Source of the DNA: Euprymna scolopes
Lineage: Eukaryota; Mollusca; Cephalopoda; Sepiida; Sepiolidae
Assembly: GCA_024364805.1 (NCBI GenBank)
Contig: CM044488.1
Span: 157,333,224-157,372,440, forward strand
Direction: 5' to 3'
DNA length: 39,217 bases
Shown here: positions 9,085 to 18,933 of the stretch, piece after piece
Layout of the letters: every line of letters begins with the position of its first letter
How positions within the stretch are numbered: position 1 is the stretch's first letter
Position numbers and translations under genes: made by a program
Notes under the pieces: model-generated
Told to the model about the DNA's origin: nothing
Database searches by the model: none
Seen by the model: only the letters and a program-made list of their open reading frames with translations

Positions 9085-9980
9085 CTACAGAATTCTCTGA
9101 TTCTCTCTCCTCTGATCTCGAGCGCGTGGTTCAGTGGGGGAAGATGTGGCTGGTTACTTCTAATGCATCCCAAACCAAACTCCTATCCTTACATCATCAA
9201 CACTCTGATCCCAATCTGGCGTCAATTGTGATGGATGGCTCTCGTCTGGGTGAGGCCCCGTGTTTTGACAAGCTTCTGGGTTTGACCTTTACTCCTGATC
9301 TGAAATGGAACACGTACATCAAGTCTGCTGCCAAGGGCGCTGGAAAGATGGTGGGGTCCTTCTACCGCTCCAGAAGATATCTTACTACTGATGCAATTCT
9401 CTATCTATATAATAGCCAAGTACGTCCAAGGATGGAATACTGTTGCCATATCTGGGCAGGAGCTGCTAAAAACAGCCTATCCTGCCTTGACAGAGTACAA
9501 AATAGACTTCGTGGCTTAGTGGGGGATGCCCTTTTCTCTACCCTGAAACCTCTCTCCCACAGAAGAGACGTTGCGAGCCTATCCTTGTTTTATCGTTATT
9601 TTCATGGCAGGTGCTCGTCTGAACTCCAATCTCTGGTCCCCCCTCGCCAATCTTTCACGAAAAAGACCCGTCTAGCTGAATCCACTGTGAAAAATTTCCC
9701 CCACTCTATATCTGTGCCTAAATCAAAACGCGGATTCCATGAACAAAGCTTCTTTCTTAGAACTTCACGCATGTGGAACTCTGTTCCGTCTGCCTGCTTC
9801 CCACCGGACTACAACTTGGATGTGTTCAAGTCCAACGTTAACAAATCCCTAATGAACCGCCCCCTTAAGTAAACACTTCATCAAATCTCCACACTAACGT
9901 AATGTACTTGCAATAACCCTTATCCCTGAGTGGCTTCCGGGCCTTGATAAGTGGTGATCTCTGTATAAAAAAAAGAAAAG
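9085..9980 (+). mobile_element. LINE family A, copy with intact C-terminal ORF
   Basis: A 5'-truncated Jockey/CR1-like LINE copy. An open frame of 248 codons runs from 9126 to 9872 and encodes the post-RT C-terminal region: VQWGKMWLVTSNASQTK, then FDKLLGLTFTPDLKWN, an ILYLYNSQVRPRMEYCCHIW block, LDRVQNRLRGLVGD, LSHRRDVASLSLFYRYFHG and MWNSVPSACFPPDYN. No RT core is present, so it is not autonomous. The 3' UTR has CCCTTATCCCTGAGTGGC and GGCCTTGATAAGTGGTGATC, shared with the copy at 12160-13712, and ends in an A-rich tail at 9966-9980. The apparent start codon is an artefact of truncation; the frame is open upstream to ~9090. The lack of breaks suggests a fairly recent insertion. Confidence 0.9.
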
Positions 9981-10039
9981 AATATCAACATCACTATATT
10001 ACATATGAATGAGTTACCTGTGGAATTTCCACAGGCCCC

Positions 10040-10352
10040 GCTAGTTATTATTATGTTAATAATAATCCCCATAATTATAACAATTATAATAATCATACTA
10101 ATTATTGTACTAATGATGATAATTATATTAATGTTAATTATAATTTTAATAATAATGATAATAACGATAATAATTATGATACTAATAATGACAATTATAA
10201 AAATATTTATAGTAATAATAATATTAATACTAAAACTAATAATTGTAATCATTATAATGTTAATAATAATAATACGTCAAAATGATAATTATAATAATCT
10301 TAATAATAATAATAATAAAATTGATAATAATAATAATAATAATAATAATAAC
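10040..10352. repeat. Degenerate triplet tract (AAT/ATT type)
   Basis: About 310 bp built almost entirely of AAT, ATT, ATA, AAC and ATG words, ending in cleaner AAT units at 10322-10350. Its long open frames on both strands are low-complexity artefacts. Probably an old microsatellite or a set of tails. Confidence 0.85.
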
Positions 10353-10454
10353 TGGCAGAAATCCAATAAACTTGAACTCTCACAAACGCAAACTCATAGA
10401 CATAGACACATGCACGTGTTGGCACGAACGACGGTTGATAATATACAAAAGTGT

Positions 10455-10700
10455 CGTGAAGGGTAAAGATGGATGGTAAGACGGAGGAAGGAGAGCATCA
10501 ACCAGACCTCCACTGAAAGTATGCGGAGACTACTGAAAAAATCTTGGAGGAGATTATTGCCATTCTTATTCCAGAGAGGATTAGATGTCGTAACTAGCAA
10601 TTAATCAATGATAAACGGCTGTTTTGATAACATACATCGAGTCCTAATTATTGTCACAATAAATGGAGAGTTCTCCCAATAATAAAAACTAGTGTACATC
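10455..10700 (+). repeat. Repeat X, copy 5 (plus strand)
   Basis: Contains AGACGGAGGAAGGAGAGCATCA, ACCAGACCTCCACTGAAAG, GGAGATTATTGCCATTC and AAACTAGTGTACATC, all with X counterparts. The 3' side runs into CATCATCAT and CAGCAGCAG units, so it keeps the pattern of a trinucleotide tract at the X 3' end. Confidence 0.65.
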
Positions 10701-10745
10701 ATCATCATCATCACCAGCAGCAGCAGCAGCAGCAGCATAATCATC
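10697..10745. repeat. (CAT)n(CAG)n tract
   Basis: About four CAT units and seven CAG units at the 3' end of repeat X copy 5. Confidence 0.95.
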
Positions 10746-10751
10746 TTAAGG

Positions 10752-10915
10752 GAGGGGACTGTAGCTCAGTGGTTAACGACATGAACTGACTCGGACTGAC
10801 AATCCGAGTGTGCCAAGTTCGAATCCAATTCGTCTTACGCAAAAACTTTTACTTATGGATATTGGCAACCTTCATTTGTTCATTCAGAACAGGAATCATA
10901 ATCATCACCATCATC
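10752..10915 (+). mobile_element. tRNA-derived SINE
   Basis: A tRNA-like head with an RNA polymerase III A box, TAGCTCAGTGG at 10762-10772, and B box, GTTCGAATCC at 10817-10826, spaced as in a tRNA gene. The acceptor stem does not pair, so it is not a tRNA gene. A body of about 70 bp (ACGCAAAAACTTTTACTTATGG) and an ATC-rich tail follow. It shares GTTAACGACA, GACTGACAA and GTTCGAATCCA with the head at 14260. Confidence 0.75.
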
Positions 10916-11039
10916 ATCTACAGCAATTCCACAACCACTATCCAATCATGGGTGACCGAAGAAGAACATGCTACCCTGTAAAGTAAATAAAGGGTTCCGT
11001 TCGAAATTCCGTAAAAATTCCTGAGTTTGACAGAAACAT

Positions 11040-11160
11040 TCCTAAGTTCGACAAGCGACACCTGAAGAAGGTCGAAAGTTACATCGACCGAAACGTTACG
11101 AAAATGACTCTCAAGATGAGAACAATAGTCCGATGAATCCAAATAATACGAATATCGATA
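11040..11160 (+). repeat. Repeat Y, copy 2 with hammerhead-like core
   Basis: Aligns with 4650-4760. It has CTGAAGA at 11062-11068, a perfect 5-bp stem GGTCG(11070-11074)/CGACC(11085-11089), then GAAAC at 11090-11094. This is the layout of a hammerhead ribozyme core (CUGAUGA, stem II, GAAAC), with one key base different (A for U). The next bases, GTTA..TGAC, can form a short stem III. Such motifs are known in Penelope-like elements and some other retroelements. Self-cleavage is not implied. Confidence 0.45.
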
Positions 11161-11958
11161 CTCCTGTTTAATGATTTTAATCAGTCCATCTCACTTTTTT
11201 TATGAGCACTCCTTGTGCACCTCTAACCAAACTCACTCTCCTCTCTCTCTCTCTCTTTAACCCATGTGACATATTCTTTTCTCTTAATTTCCATAGTTTC
11301 TAACCCTAACTATTATTACAGTGACTTGACACTGACTGAAATTGTATTATCTGTTTCTCTCAGCCAGACATTTTATATACTAGTGGGTGTACTCGCTCAA
11401 TATCTAAGATAAAAAGTGACTTCACTCTGAATATGCAAACAAAACCCGTGTTTGACAATGAAAGGGATATTATTCATCTGAGACACTGACATACAAACAA
11501 ACTTATCCAAGCAAGGGAACCTTACGAGATAATAATTAAGAAAAAAGAAATTTCAAAGTAATGGTTTTCAACGGCCTAGTTGATCACAGACTGAAAATAA
11601 ATGATACAGAAAAACTACACACAGCCATCGAGTTGAGCAAAGAGCTGAATGGAATATAAAACATGAAGAGAGCTACAGTGATTGCAATAATTATATGAAC
11701 ACTAGTGACAGTTCAGGACAACTTAAACAACAAAGTACTGAAATAATAGAATAGATTGACTCCATACAGACCTTATCACTTTGGAAAATTAGCAAACACC
11801 CTAGAGTGCTAAAACTAGGTGCTATAAATAATCATGACTAATATTATGCAAATGACACTCAAGATGTTGGTTGGTTCGTTGTTTTTGCTTTATGGCATAT
11901 CAACCCTTTTCAGGATATTTAATGCCAAATCCAGTTATTTTTGAAGAAACGTTTAATA

Positions 11959-11960
<2 letters not shown>
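11161..11960. other. Unassigned stretch
   Basis: AT-rich, no coherent frame. ATACTAGTGGGTGTACTCGC near 11378-11397 could be a minus-strand Helitron-type 3' end (CCCACTAG), but I see no second copy of its body. A CT run lies at 11230-11256. Confidence 0.4.

Positions 11961-12006
<46 letters not shown>
11961..12006. repeat. (TA)n microsatellite
   Basis: About 46 bp of TA units just upstream of LINE family A copy 2. Confidence 0.98.
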
Positions 12007-12009
<3 letters not shown>

Positions 12010-12159
12010 AGTCGGTTTATATTTAAGTGGACCTGGGAGCAATGGTAATTAAAGGGTGGCTCCACACTCCCCAAAGCCGGCAAGCTGGGGCCTCACTATC
12101 AGATATAGTTTAAGGTCATATCAAGGACCCACTCAAGATGTAAACAATAGCCAAAATAA

Positions 12160-13712
12160 CACAAATATTACAAAGATTACAAAACTGTTTAAACGTTGTC
12201 TTAAGGAGAATTGCTTCCCATCACCCTGGAAAATTTCATCAGTATGCCCTGTATTTAAGAATTCAGGTGATCGCTCACCCCCTCTCAGTACAAGCCAATA
12301 AGTCTCTTGTGCGTCATGAGTAAGTTGCTGGAATCTGTGTTACATAGAGAAGTAATCAACCATCTCTACAAAAATAACCTTCTTAGTGACACACAATATG
12401 GTTTCTGTTCTGCTAGATCTAGAGCAGATGTGCTTACAGTTATATCTCATAGAATTAGCGAATCTCTCGACGGAGGCAACCTTTCTAAGGCAATTGCTCT
12501 TGACATATCTAAGGGCTTTGATAGGGTATGGCATGAAGGTTTACTTCACAAAATCTCTAACTATGGTATAGCTGGAAATGTCTTCTCAATTATTAAATCA
12601 TTATTTCTGACAGTTCATAAGATTAGTAGTTGATGTGCAAAAATCAGAAGCTCACAGTATAAATGCTGGAGTCCCTCAGGGGTCCATCCTGGGCCCAACT
12701 CTTTTCCTAATCTACATTAATGATCTTCCAAATCATATCCTGACTTCATTTGTAGATATTTATGCTGATGACACTACCATCTATGGTAGCACATCTAAGT
12801 CAGTAAACGACCAAGTTCTCTCCGATTCTCTCTCCTCTGATCTTGAGCATGTGGTACAATGGGGAAAGGAGTGGCTGGTTACTTTTAATGCATCTAAAAC
12901 CAAGTTTCTCTCATCAACGTTCTGATCCCCATCTGGCATTAGTTGAAATGAATGGCTCTCGTCTTAAGGAGGCCTCAAGTTTTGACAAGCTTCTGGGCTT
13001 GACATTTACCCCTGATCTAAAATGGAACAGATATATCAAATCTGTTGCCAAGGTCGCTGGAAAAATGGTGGGATTCTTCTATCGATCCAGTAGATATCTC
13101 ACTGCTGATGCAATTCTCTATCTATATAAGAGCCAGGTACGTCCAAGGATAAAATACTGTTGCCACATCTGGGCAGGAGCTGCTAGAAAGGACTTGTCCT
13201 TCCTTGATAGAGTTCAAAATAGACTTCGTAGCCTCGTAGGAGATGTCCTTTTCTCTTCCTTGCAACTTCTATCTCACAGAAGAGATGTTGCGAGTTTGTC
13301 TCTGCTGTATCGTTATTTTCATGGAAAGTGTTCGACTGAGCTTCAGTCTATGGTCCCCCCCCGCCAAACTTTCACAAGAAACACCCGTCTAGCTGAAAAC
13401 ACTATCAATAATTCCCCCCACTCGTTATCTGTGCCTAAACCTAAACGTAGATTCCATGAACAAAGCTTCCTTCTTAGAACTGCACGACTGTGGAATTGTC
13501 TTCCGTTTTTCTGCTTTCCAGCTGACTACAATATGGTTGTCTTCAAGTCCAACGTAAACAAGTTCTTGATGAGCTGTCCCACTTGTTAACAAATTTTCCA
13601 AATTTCCATTACTAACGATTACTATATTGTTCAATTTCTACTGTACACTCTTTAACCCTTATCCACGAGTGGCCTCTTGGCCTTGATAAGTGGTTATGCC
13701 TATGTAAAAAAA
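12160..13712 (+). mobile_element. LINE family A, longest copy (RT plus C-terminus)
   Basis: Jockey/CR1-like non-LTR retrotransposon lacking its endonuclease. In order: FKRCLKENCFPSPWKISSV (12180), KLLESVLHREVINHLYKNN, QYGFCSARSRADVL, ALDISKGFDRVWHEGLL (RT motif A), AGVPQGSILGPTLFLIYIND (motif B, 12665), YADDTTIYG (catalytic motif C, 12762), then FDKLLGLTFTPDLKWN, a YKSQVRPRIKYCCHIW block and FPADYNMVVFKSNVNK. Frame changes lie near 12300, 12630 and 12910; the last is an 8-bp deletion against the copy at 9085. The C-terminal frame to 13589 is otherwise open and has the same length, 248 codons. The 3' UTR repeats GGCCTTGATAAGTGGT and ends in seven A at 13712. Confidence 0.92.
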
Positions 13713-13819
13713 GCATGGCTGAGTTGAAACAGAATCGCACTTCGTAAACATATAAATAGATGGTAATATGAACGAACCAGGAAACTACCAGAGTAGCTGT
13801 GTTTCTATTTATATAAAGT

Positions 13820-14245
13820 AAGATATGTTTGTATGTATGTTTGCATATATGTATTTGCGTATGTGTGTATGTTTGCATATTTTTATGTGTGTATGTGCGT
13901 ACGTTTGTAACTCTGTAAGAACGTACTTTTGTATATTTGTATTTGTGTATGTATGTATGTTAGCACACTTGTATTTGTGTATGCGTGCATATTTGTATAT
14001 TTGGATTTGTGTGTGTGTGTGTATATTTGGATTTGTGTGTGTGTGTGTATATTTGGATTTGTGTGTGTGTGTGTATATTTGTATTTGTGTATGTGTGTAT
14101 GTTTGTATATTTGTATTTGTGTATGTGTGTATATTTGTATTTGTGTATGCGTGTCTCTGTCTATAATTGTATTTGTGTATGTGTGCATGTCTGTATATTT
14201 GTATTTGTGTATGTGTGTATGTGTGTATGTTTGTATCTATTCTAT
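13820..14245. repeat. TG-rich minisatellite
   Basis: Tandem units of about 20-24 bp made of TGTGTATGTGTG and TATATTTGTATTTG words. Between about 14000 and 14075 a 24-bp unit with TATATTTGGATTTG is nearly perfect three times. Open frames on both strands here are periodic artefacts. Confidence 0.95.
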
Positions 14246-14259
14246 TTATTCTTAAATTG

Positions 14260-14400
14260 ACATTAGTTGAATGGTAAACGACACGGGCTGACAAACCGGA
14301 TGTCTCGTTCGAATCCAGTCTATTCCACACAAAAAAAAAATGTTTGCAACATTTACCCACCCCCTTATAAGTACCAGCTGTTTTTCTAAAAAGATTCTAA
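14260..14400 (+). mobile_element. tRNA-derived SINE, second copy
   Basis: Same head as 10752: A box TAGTTGAATGG at 14264-14274 and B box GTTCGAATCC at 14307-14316. It lacks the first bases of the tRNA part, replaced by minisatellite sequence. An A10 run and a GTTTGCAACATTTAC block follow. Confidence 0.65.
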
Positions 14401-14575
14401 CTAGAAAAATATCAGGGAAACCAATACCAAGAATAAGATTATTTGACTCATAAGAAATAAGTGAATGAATGACCGCTACAGTAATTATTCGATCATAATG
14501 AATTTTCGACCACAGATGTTGTGTGTCAGATAATGCGATCAACTAAACAATGGATAAATGCCATCACATTAAAGT

Positions 14576-14923
14576 ATGGGCCTGTCTGAAAAAGGAGGTA
14601 ACTCCGTTTTAGCATTATATGAAAGTAGTAAAAATATAGAAAACTATAAAACGGCTACAATAGCGAGAAGTGATTTATATAGAGAGACGAGTGTCATTGT
14701 GAAATCATGTTTGCGTATACTGAGAATGATTCAATGGGAGCGACCAATGTTCTGCGCCCATTCAGTATTTAACAAAAAAATCTCCGAACGCACACGTTCA
14801 TTACAAACCAACATCGTCCCCTCCCCATCCAACCACACCGAACTGGCAAAGTCGGCTCATATTCTTATACACTGGGTTCTCTCTCCTCGCTTCTCGCCTT
14901 CCTTAAAGTCTCGCGGCAAGTGA
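14576..14923 (+). CDS. Unassigned ORF, 115 codons
   Basis: An open frame in a stretch that does not look repetitive. The protein is polar, without a membrane segment, zinc ligands or a motif I recognise. The 3' half lies in C-rich sequence (CCTCCCC, ACCACACCGAACTGGC). Nothing upstream marks a promoter or splice site. It is as likely to be chance as a gene, and is listed because it is among the few long frames here that are neither low-complexity nor transposon-derived. Confidence 0.12.
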   Translation: MGLSEKGGNSVLALYESSKNIENYKTATIARSDLYRETSVIVKSCLRILRMIQWERPMFCAHSVFNKKISERTRSLQTNIVPSPSNHTELAKSAHILIHWVLSPRFSPSLKSRGK

Positions 14924-14929
14924 CACACA

Positions 14930-15265
14930 CGATGATAATGTACAGGTTTTCGGCAAGAGGTTTCGTTAAAAATATGTACGAATCTTCACTCTACATCCAC
15001 TAATATTTATTGTTGGGGTTTTGTCAATAAGAGCAGGAGAGCGAAAGGAAAGTGGGAGAAAAGAAAATATAATAAAAGGAGTGTAGGAAAATTCCGCCTT
15101 CCTTTTAGATAAAAGAAAACGGAACTCTTATCTTTAGACGAGTGTGTTCTTTCTGCATGTTTAGCAAAAACTCAAGACGGACAGACGGACTGACAAACAG
15201 ATACCATTATAGACATTCTTGGCAGTATCAAAAACAAGATACGCCTGTCAAAACTCTTTTTTGAT
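14930..15265. other. Unassigned stretch
   Basis: Nothing recognised beyond a GACGGACAGACGGACTGACA run near 15177, a GACA-type simple sequence of the sort that also appears near 17670 and 37540. Confidence 0.5.
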
Positions 15266-15289
15266 CCCCAACAAATGAGGGATTGGACC

Positions 15290-15640
15290 TACTAATTCAT
15301 TCCTGGTCGCCCGTTCATCCAATCGTTTGTTCGCATTTTTCTCAATAATCATGACTTGGATTTATTTTTTTTTGAAATTTTGCAAAAACATTAGTCATGG
15401 TGAAAGTGATTTTTTTGCCAGAACGGATTTCCAGGATAACTCTGATTGCCTTCCTAAATAGCATTATAGGATTAAAATTGCCCCTCCAATCATTCGTTCG
15501 TTGGTTTGTTCACATGTTTCTAAAAAGAAATACGCCTTGAATTTTCAAAAACATTTTTCACAAACATTAGTCATGGTAAAAGTAATTTTTCACTCGTGGA
15601 AGGGGGATCCTGCTTGCTTGCCTTGTTTTACTCTTATTCA
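15290..15640. repeat. Diverged tandem duplication, period ~190 bp
   Basis: Two units each contain CCAATC.TT.GTTCG near the start, a TGTTC.CAT.TTTCT.A block, AAAAACATT and ACATTAGTCATGGT.AAAGT.ATTTTT. The second ACATTAGTCATGG lies about 180 bp after the first (about 15387 and 15565). Unit 1 is about 15300-15430 and unit 2 about 15485-15610. The family is unknown. Confidence 0.6.
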
Positions 15641-15649
15641 CCACGAACA

Positions 15650-16149
15650 GAGCCGTAAGAGGTTACTATTTAGGACCATCCGTACAGGAGAATTACGTAA
15701 CAAGTTGAACAAGAACATGTCTATTTGCATTACATTTGCGTGTTAGTACAGAAAAGAAAGCAGGAATCAGGAAGGGAATTCCAAAGCAGTGGAAAGGTTT
15801 GATTTTGCTACTTGTCAGTTTGGTCGAGAACATTTACGTCGAGGGGGCACATTCTATTAAAGTACTTAGAAAAGAGGACCAAGGATGTGACATTGCTATT
15901 GGAGTTTGGTTGAAAGTACGGGGTCTATTAGATTGGAAACTCTTTTATGGACCCTGTCTCATATTGAAAGACTAGTGAAAGATGCACGAACCCAGATGTG
16001 ACAACAATATTCCATGCATGGCGAATGGTAGCTTTTAAGATATACAGAATGCTTGCAAGTGGGAGTAGTTTACCCTGCATCGTAGATGGAGCTCACCTTT
16101 TTTGCAGCAGTCTTGGCAATTCAGACATTTAATCGGCTTTAAAAAATAT
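15650..16149. other. Unassigned stretch before LINE B copy
   Basis: A 79-codon frame (15736-15975) has no motif I know. The wording around 15765-16075 (GGAATTCCAAAGCAGTGGAA, CGAACCCAGATGTGACAACA) looks like an older interspersed repeat, but there is no second copy in the window. Confidence 0.35.
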
Positions 16150-16800
16150 AATGGCCAGTGACTCTTTATCTGAGAGTACATCTTTCAAACTGCTTGGCCT
16201 AACGTTCACAGAAAACATGAGTTGGAACAATTACATTGAAAGTATTGCTAGGGCCGCTGCGAAGAAAAGTATCCTGTACCTCTATAAGACCACCATTCGC
16301 CCATGTATGGAGTATTGCTGTCACATTTGGGCTGGTGCATCTGCTACTAGTCTCTCGCTCCTAGACAAGGTTCAAAAGAGAGTCGCCAATCTGATAGGCC
16401 CTGAACTGGCATCTAAGCCTCAGCCTCTGTCCCAGCGACGAAATGTTACATCCCTCTGGTGTTCTACAATTATTTTAATGGTGAATGCGCTGGCGAACTG
16501 CAGACACTTGTGCCCCCACAACGTAGACACCCTCGACAAACCCGACAAGCAGCTAAATCCCACCACCACACAGTAGAGATCCCTAGATGTAAAAGATCTT
16601 TCTACTCTAGTAGTTTCTTCCACAGAACCGCTAGTCTCTGAAATTCCATTCCAGGACTCTGCTTCCCCAACTGTACTGACATGCAGATGTTCAAGTGTAA
16701 CGTGAACCGACATCTTCCAACATAGTACCCCAGTAGGTGTTGCCCCTGATAGTAGCCCCCTACACCAAAGTGGCAATGTGCCTTGTTTGGAGTGAAAATG
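16150..16800 (+). mobile_element. LINE family B, best copy
   Basis: A 5'-truncated copy. KLLGLTFTENMSWNNYIES and then ILYLYKTTIRPCMEYCCHIW, SLSLLDKVQKRVANLIGPEL and PLSQRRNVTSL lie in one frame from 16151, which shifts near 16450 and continues as FNGECAGELQTLVPPQRRHP. About 25 residues are missing between AAAKK and ILYLY compared with family A. The 3' UTR carries AGTAGCCCCCTACACCAAAG and ends near TGTAATTAAAAAAAAATA. The same block order as family A marks it as a sister lineage. Confidence 0.85.
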
Positions 16801-16828
16801 TAATTAAAAAAAAATATAAAAAAATAAG

Positions 16829-17175
16829 ATGCAGCCATTAAATTTGACCGTTCAACGATAAACAGTCTATTCCAAATCTAAGGCTTAGATTTGTGACAGA
16901 AAGAATTATTAACGAACAGACAGAAAATCTTCAATCTTCTTCAAAAATCAACTGCAGTAGTGTCGTGAAAAATTAATGTCTGGCTAACTATCGATTAAAA
17001 TTTAAGTTAAAATATTCCAATAAGAAACTCCGCGAAAAATGCAAATATATCCATTAAATTGCTATCGAAAATAAGACGCGTCTATTAAATCAGTCCCTTA
17101 AAGTAAAATGTACCCATTAAACGTGTAATCGAAAAATATAATATGCCTAATATAGCTTACTGTTAGGCCATTAAA
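16829..17175. repeat. Loose CCATTAAA-type motif array
   Basis: The word CCATTAAA or a near form recurs about five times (16833, 17049, 17083, 17114, 17168), usually followed by a T/A-rich 10 bp and ATCGAAAA or ATTGCAAA. Spacing is irregular (30-60 bp in the last four). It may be a decayed satellite or an element with internal repeats. Confidence 0.35.
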
Positions 17176-17299
17176 ATGCTATTGCAAATTTACGGTTGAT
17201 AGACCAAAAGATATGCACTGACTAACTAACACTCTGGATAGTCCGACAAACTAAGAAATACGCAGAGTATTATATACTGATACACTAGCTATGCTGTTA

Positions 17300-17472
17300 C
17301 TAGGGCTATGACAACAGCATATTCTTTTCATTGTTTTGACTCTCGAGTATATATCCGACACAGTTAGACACAGTTAATCAACCGATAACCACATCACTCT
17401 ATATAAAAGCATAAAAAATATCAACGGATGAGTCAAAACAATGAAAAGAATATGCTGTTGTCATAGCCCTAG
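17300..17472. mobile_element. Foldback/MITE with perfect 44-bp arms
   Basis: The arm 17299-17342 (ACTAGGGCTATGACAACAGC and on) is matched without error by the reverse complement at 17430-17473. The loop is 87 bp. Trimming one base from each arm leaves CTAG...CTAG flanked by TTA on both sides (17297-17299 and 17473-17475), which would suit a TTA target duplication of the PIF/Harbinger type. There is no coding capacity. Perfect identity argues for recent insertion or arm homogenisation. Confidence 0.7.
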
Positions 17473-17479
17473 TTATTAC

Positions 17480-18930
17480 AAACTTAAGCATAACAGATCA
17501 ACAAAAATGCTTTTTTAGAATTAAATAGGAAAAACACTTCAAAACATGTGAGTTAATAGCAACCAAAATTTGACATTTAATCTGGGCTATTGTCAAAATC
17601 GATGCATCGATTTACATACATTTTTTCGTTTAGTTTATAAAATTTGAAAATTTCTTAGAATAAAGAATGATAGTGACAGACAGACTGACAGACGCAGAAG
17701 TCACGCCTAGAGGTGTTAGGACGCAACTAAAAATACAATAGGAACGAAAATATTTTAGCATTTCATTTTTGTATGCGAATAAAATAATATTTGATGGAGA
17801 TTTCGAGAGAAAAAGAGAGGCAGAAAAAAAACAGTAAACTAAAATAAAAAAAACAATAAACTAAAAAAAAAACAATAAACTAAAATAAATACGTGTAAGA
17901 AATACGCCCCTTGCCGCTATTTTAGAAAAAAAATTAAAGAATTATATTTCTTCTATCTTGTAAAACATGGTATTTTATATAAGTAATTCTGAATCAACCT
18001 TCCTCAAGGGGATCGGCCAATTCATCTGTGTTTTTTAACAATTTTGCAGAAGGAAAGAAAACTTATTTAAAGCGTACATAACGCATTGTTCACTGCGTAT
18101 TTCATTCTTTCTATATTAATACAATTTTGTCACTGTGTATGTCAGTGTTTCTCGCGTCTGCGTGACTAACACATTGGTATTTCTCATTCATCATTAATCG
18201 AATATTTATGGACATTTAAACGCACTAGTGTGAAGTACTTAAACGGATATTTTGGAAATCGTATTTAAATAGAAATAATTGACCCATATTTTATTCATGA
18301 ACTAGAGGGGGGGGGTCAACCGACCTTGCCCAGTCATAAAACCTGCTTAAAAATTATTTTAATTCATGCAGATTTCGTATATATTATTACAACGTGTAAT
18401 CTCTGTTTAATATTTCAGTTGTTTTTAGTTCTCTAAACATTTTTCCAGTCACATACCGGAAGACACCTTGATGCGTACTCTTTCGATCATTGCCAGTAAC
18501 CGCGTCTCAATTTTTAAAATTGACATCGGGTAAATGACATTCGATAATATCACGAGTGATTCTGCTCAAGTTTAATTCTGTAGTTTTTATAACTTTATTT
18601 ACCATTTCAACATTGTTTTAAACGAGAAGTATTATATCATGGACGACCGGGCATAGCCAAGTAACGTAGGTGATTATTTTTATGATCATTGTTATTAAAA
18701 CTGTGCATGTTTTGACGCAATATAAGCATTTGTAATTCGGGTAAAATGGAATGTTAGCTAAAATATGTATTAGTCATTTTAACTTGGTAAAATGGAATTT
18801 TAGCCACAGACAGTTACGAAATTTAGTTTTAATAAATAACAAATGGATTAAGTGATAAAGATAATATGATTTTTCTTTTGTGTGACGTAGCATTAGTTTG
18901 TCTTCACGTGGTCAAAGAGTTAAACAAAGA
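17480..18930. other. Unassigned AT-rich stretch
   Basis: No gene seen. Contents: a GACAGACAGACTGACAGACG run near 17674; about three A-rich units with ACAATAAACTAA at 17830-17890; a G10 run at 18305; GCAGATTTCGTATATATTATTA at 18368, the reverse complement of a word in the Helitron-like family; and a small duplicated word GGTAAAATGGAAT at 18739 and 18786. Confidence 0.5.
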
Positions 18931-18933
18931 TAG

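Noticed and set aside
10752-10830. A functional tRNA gene
   Set aside because: A and B boxes are good, but the acceptor and anticodon stems do not pair and a SINE body follows.
11376-11400. Minus-strand Helitron terminus CCCACTAG
   Set aside because: Only the terminus is suggestive; no matching body or hairpin was found in the window.
12762-12770. Telomerase or host reverse transcriptase
   Set aside because: The YADD block lies in a typical 5'-truncated LINE with a 3' A-tail and related copies nearby.
13825-14255. Several overlapping cysteine/valine-rich or histidine/threonine-rich frames
   Set aside because: All are products of the TG-rich minisatellite read in different frames.
18640-18680. 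GACCGGGCATAGCCAAGTAACG as a second type of Helitron 3' end
   Set aside because: It looks like the CCGGGCAACGCC..-type end of other families, but there is no CTAG terminus, no second copy and no body.
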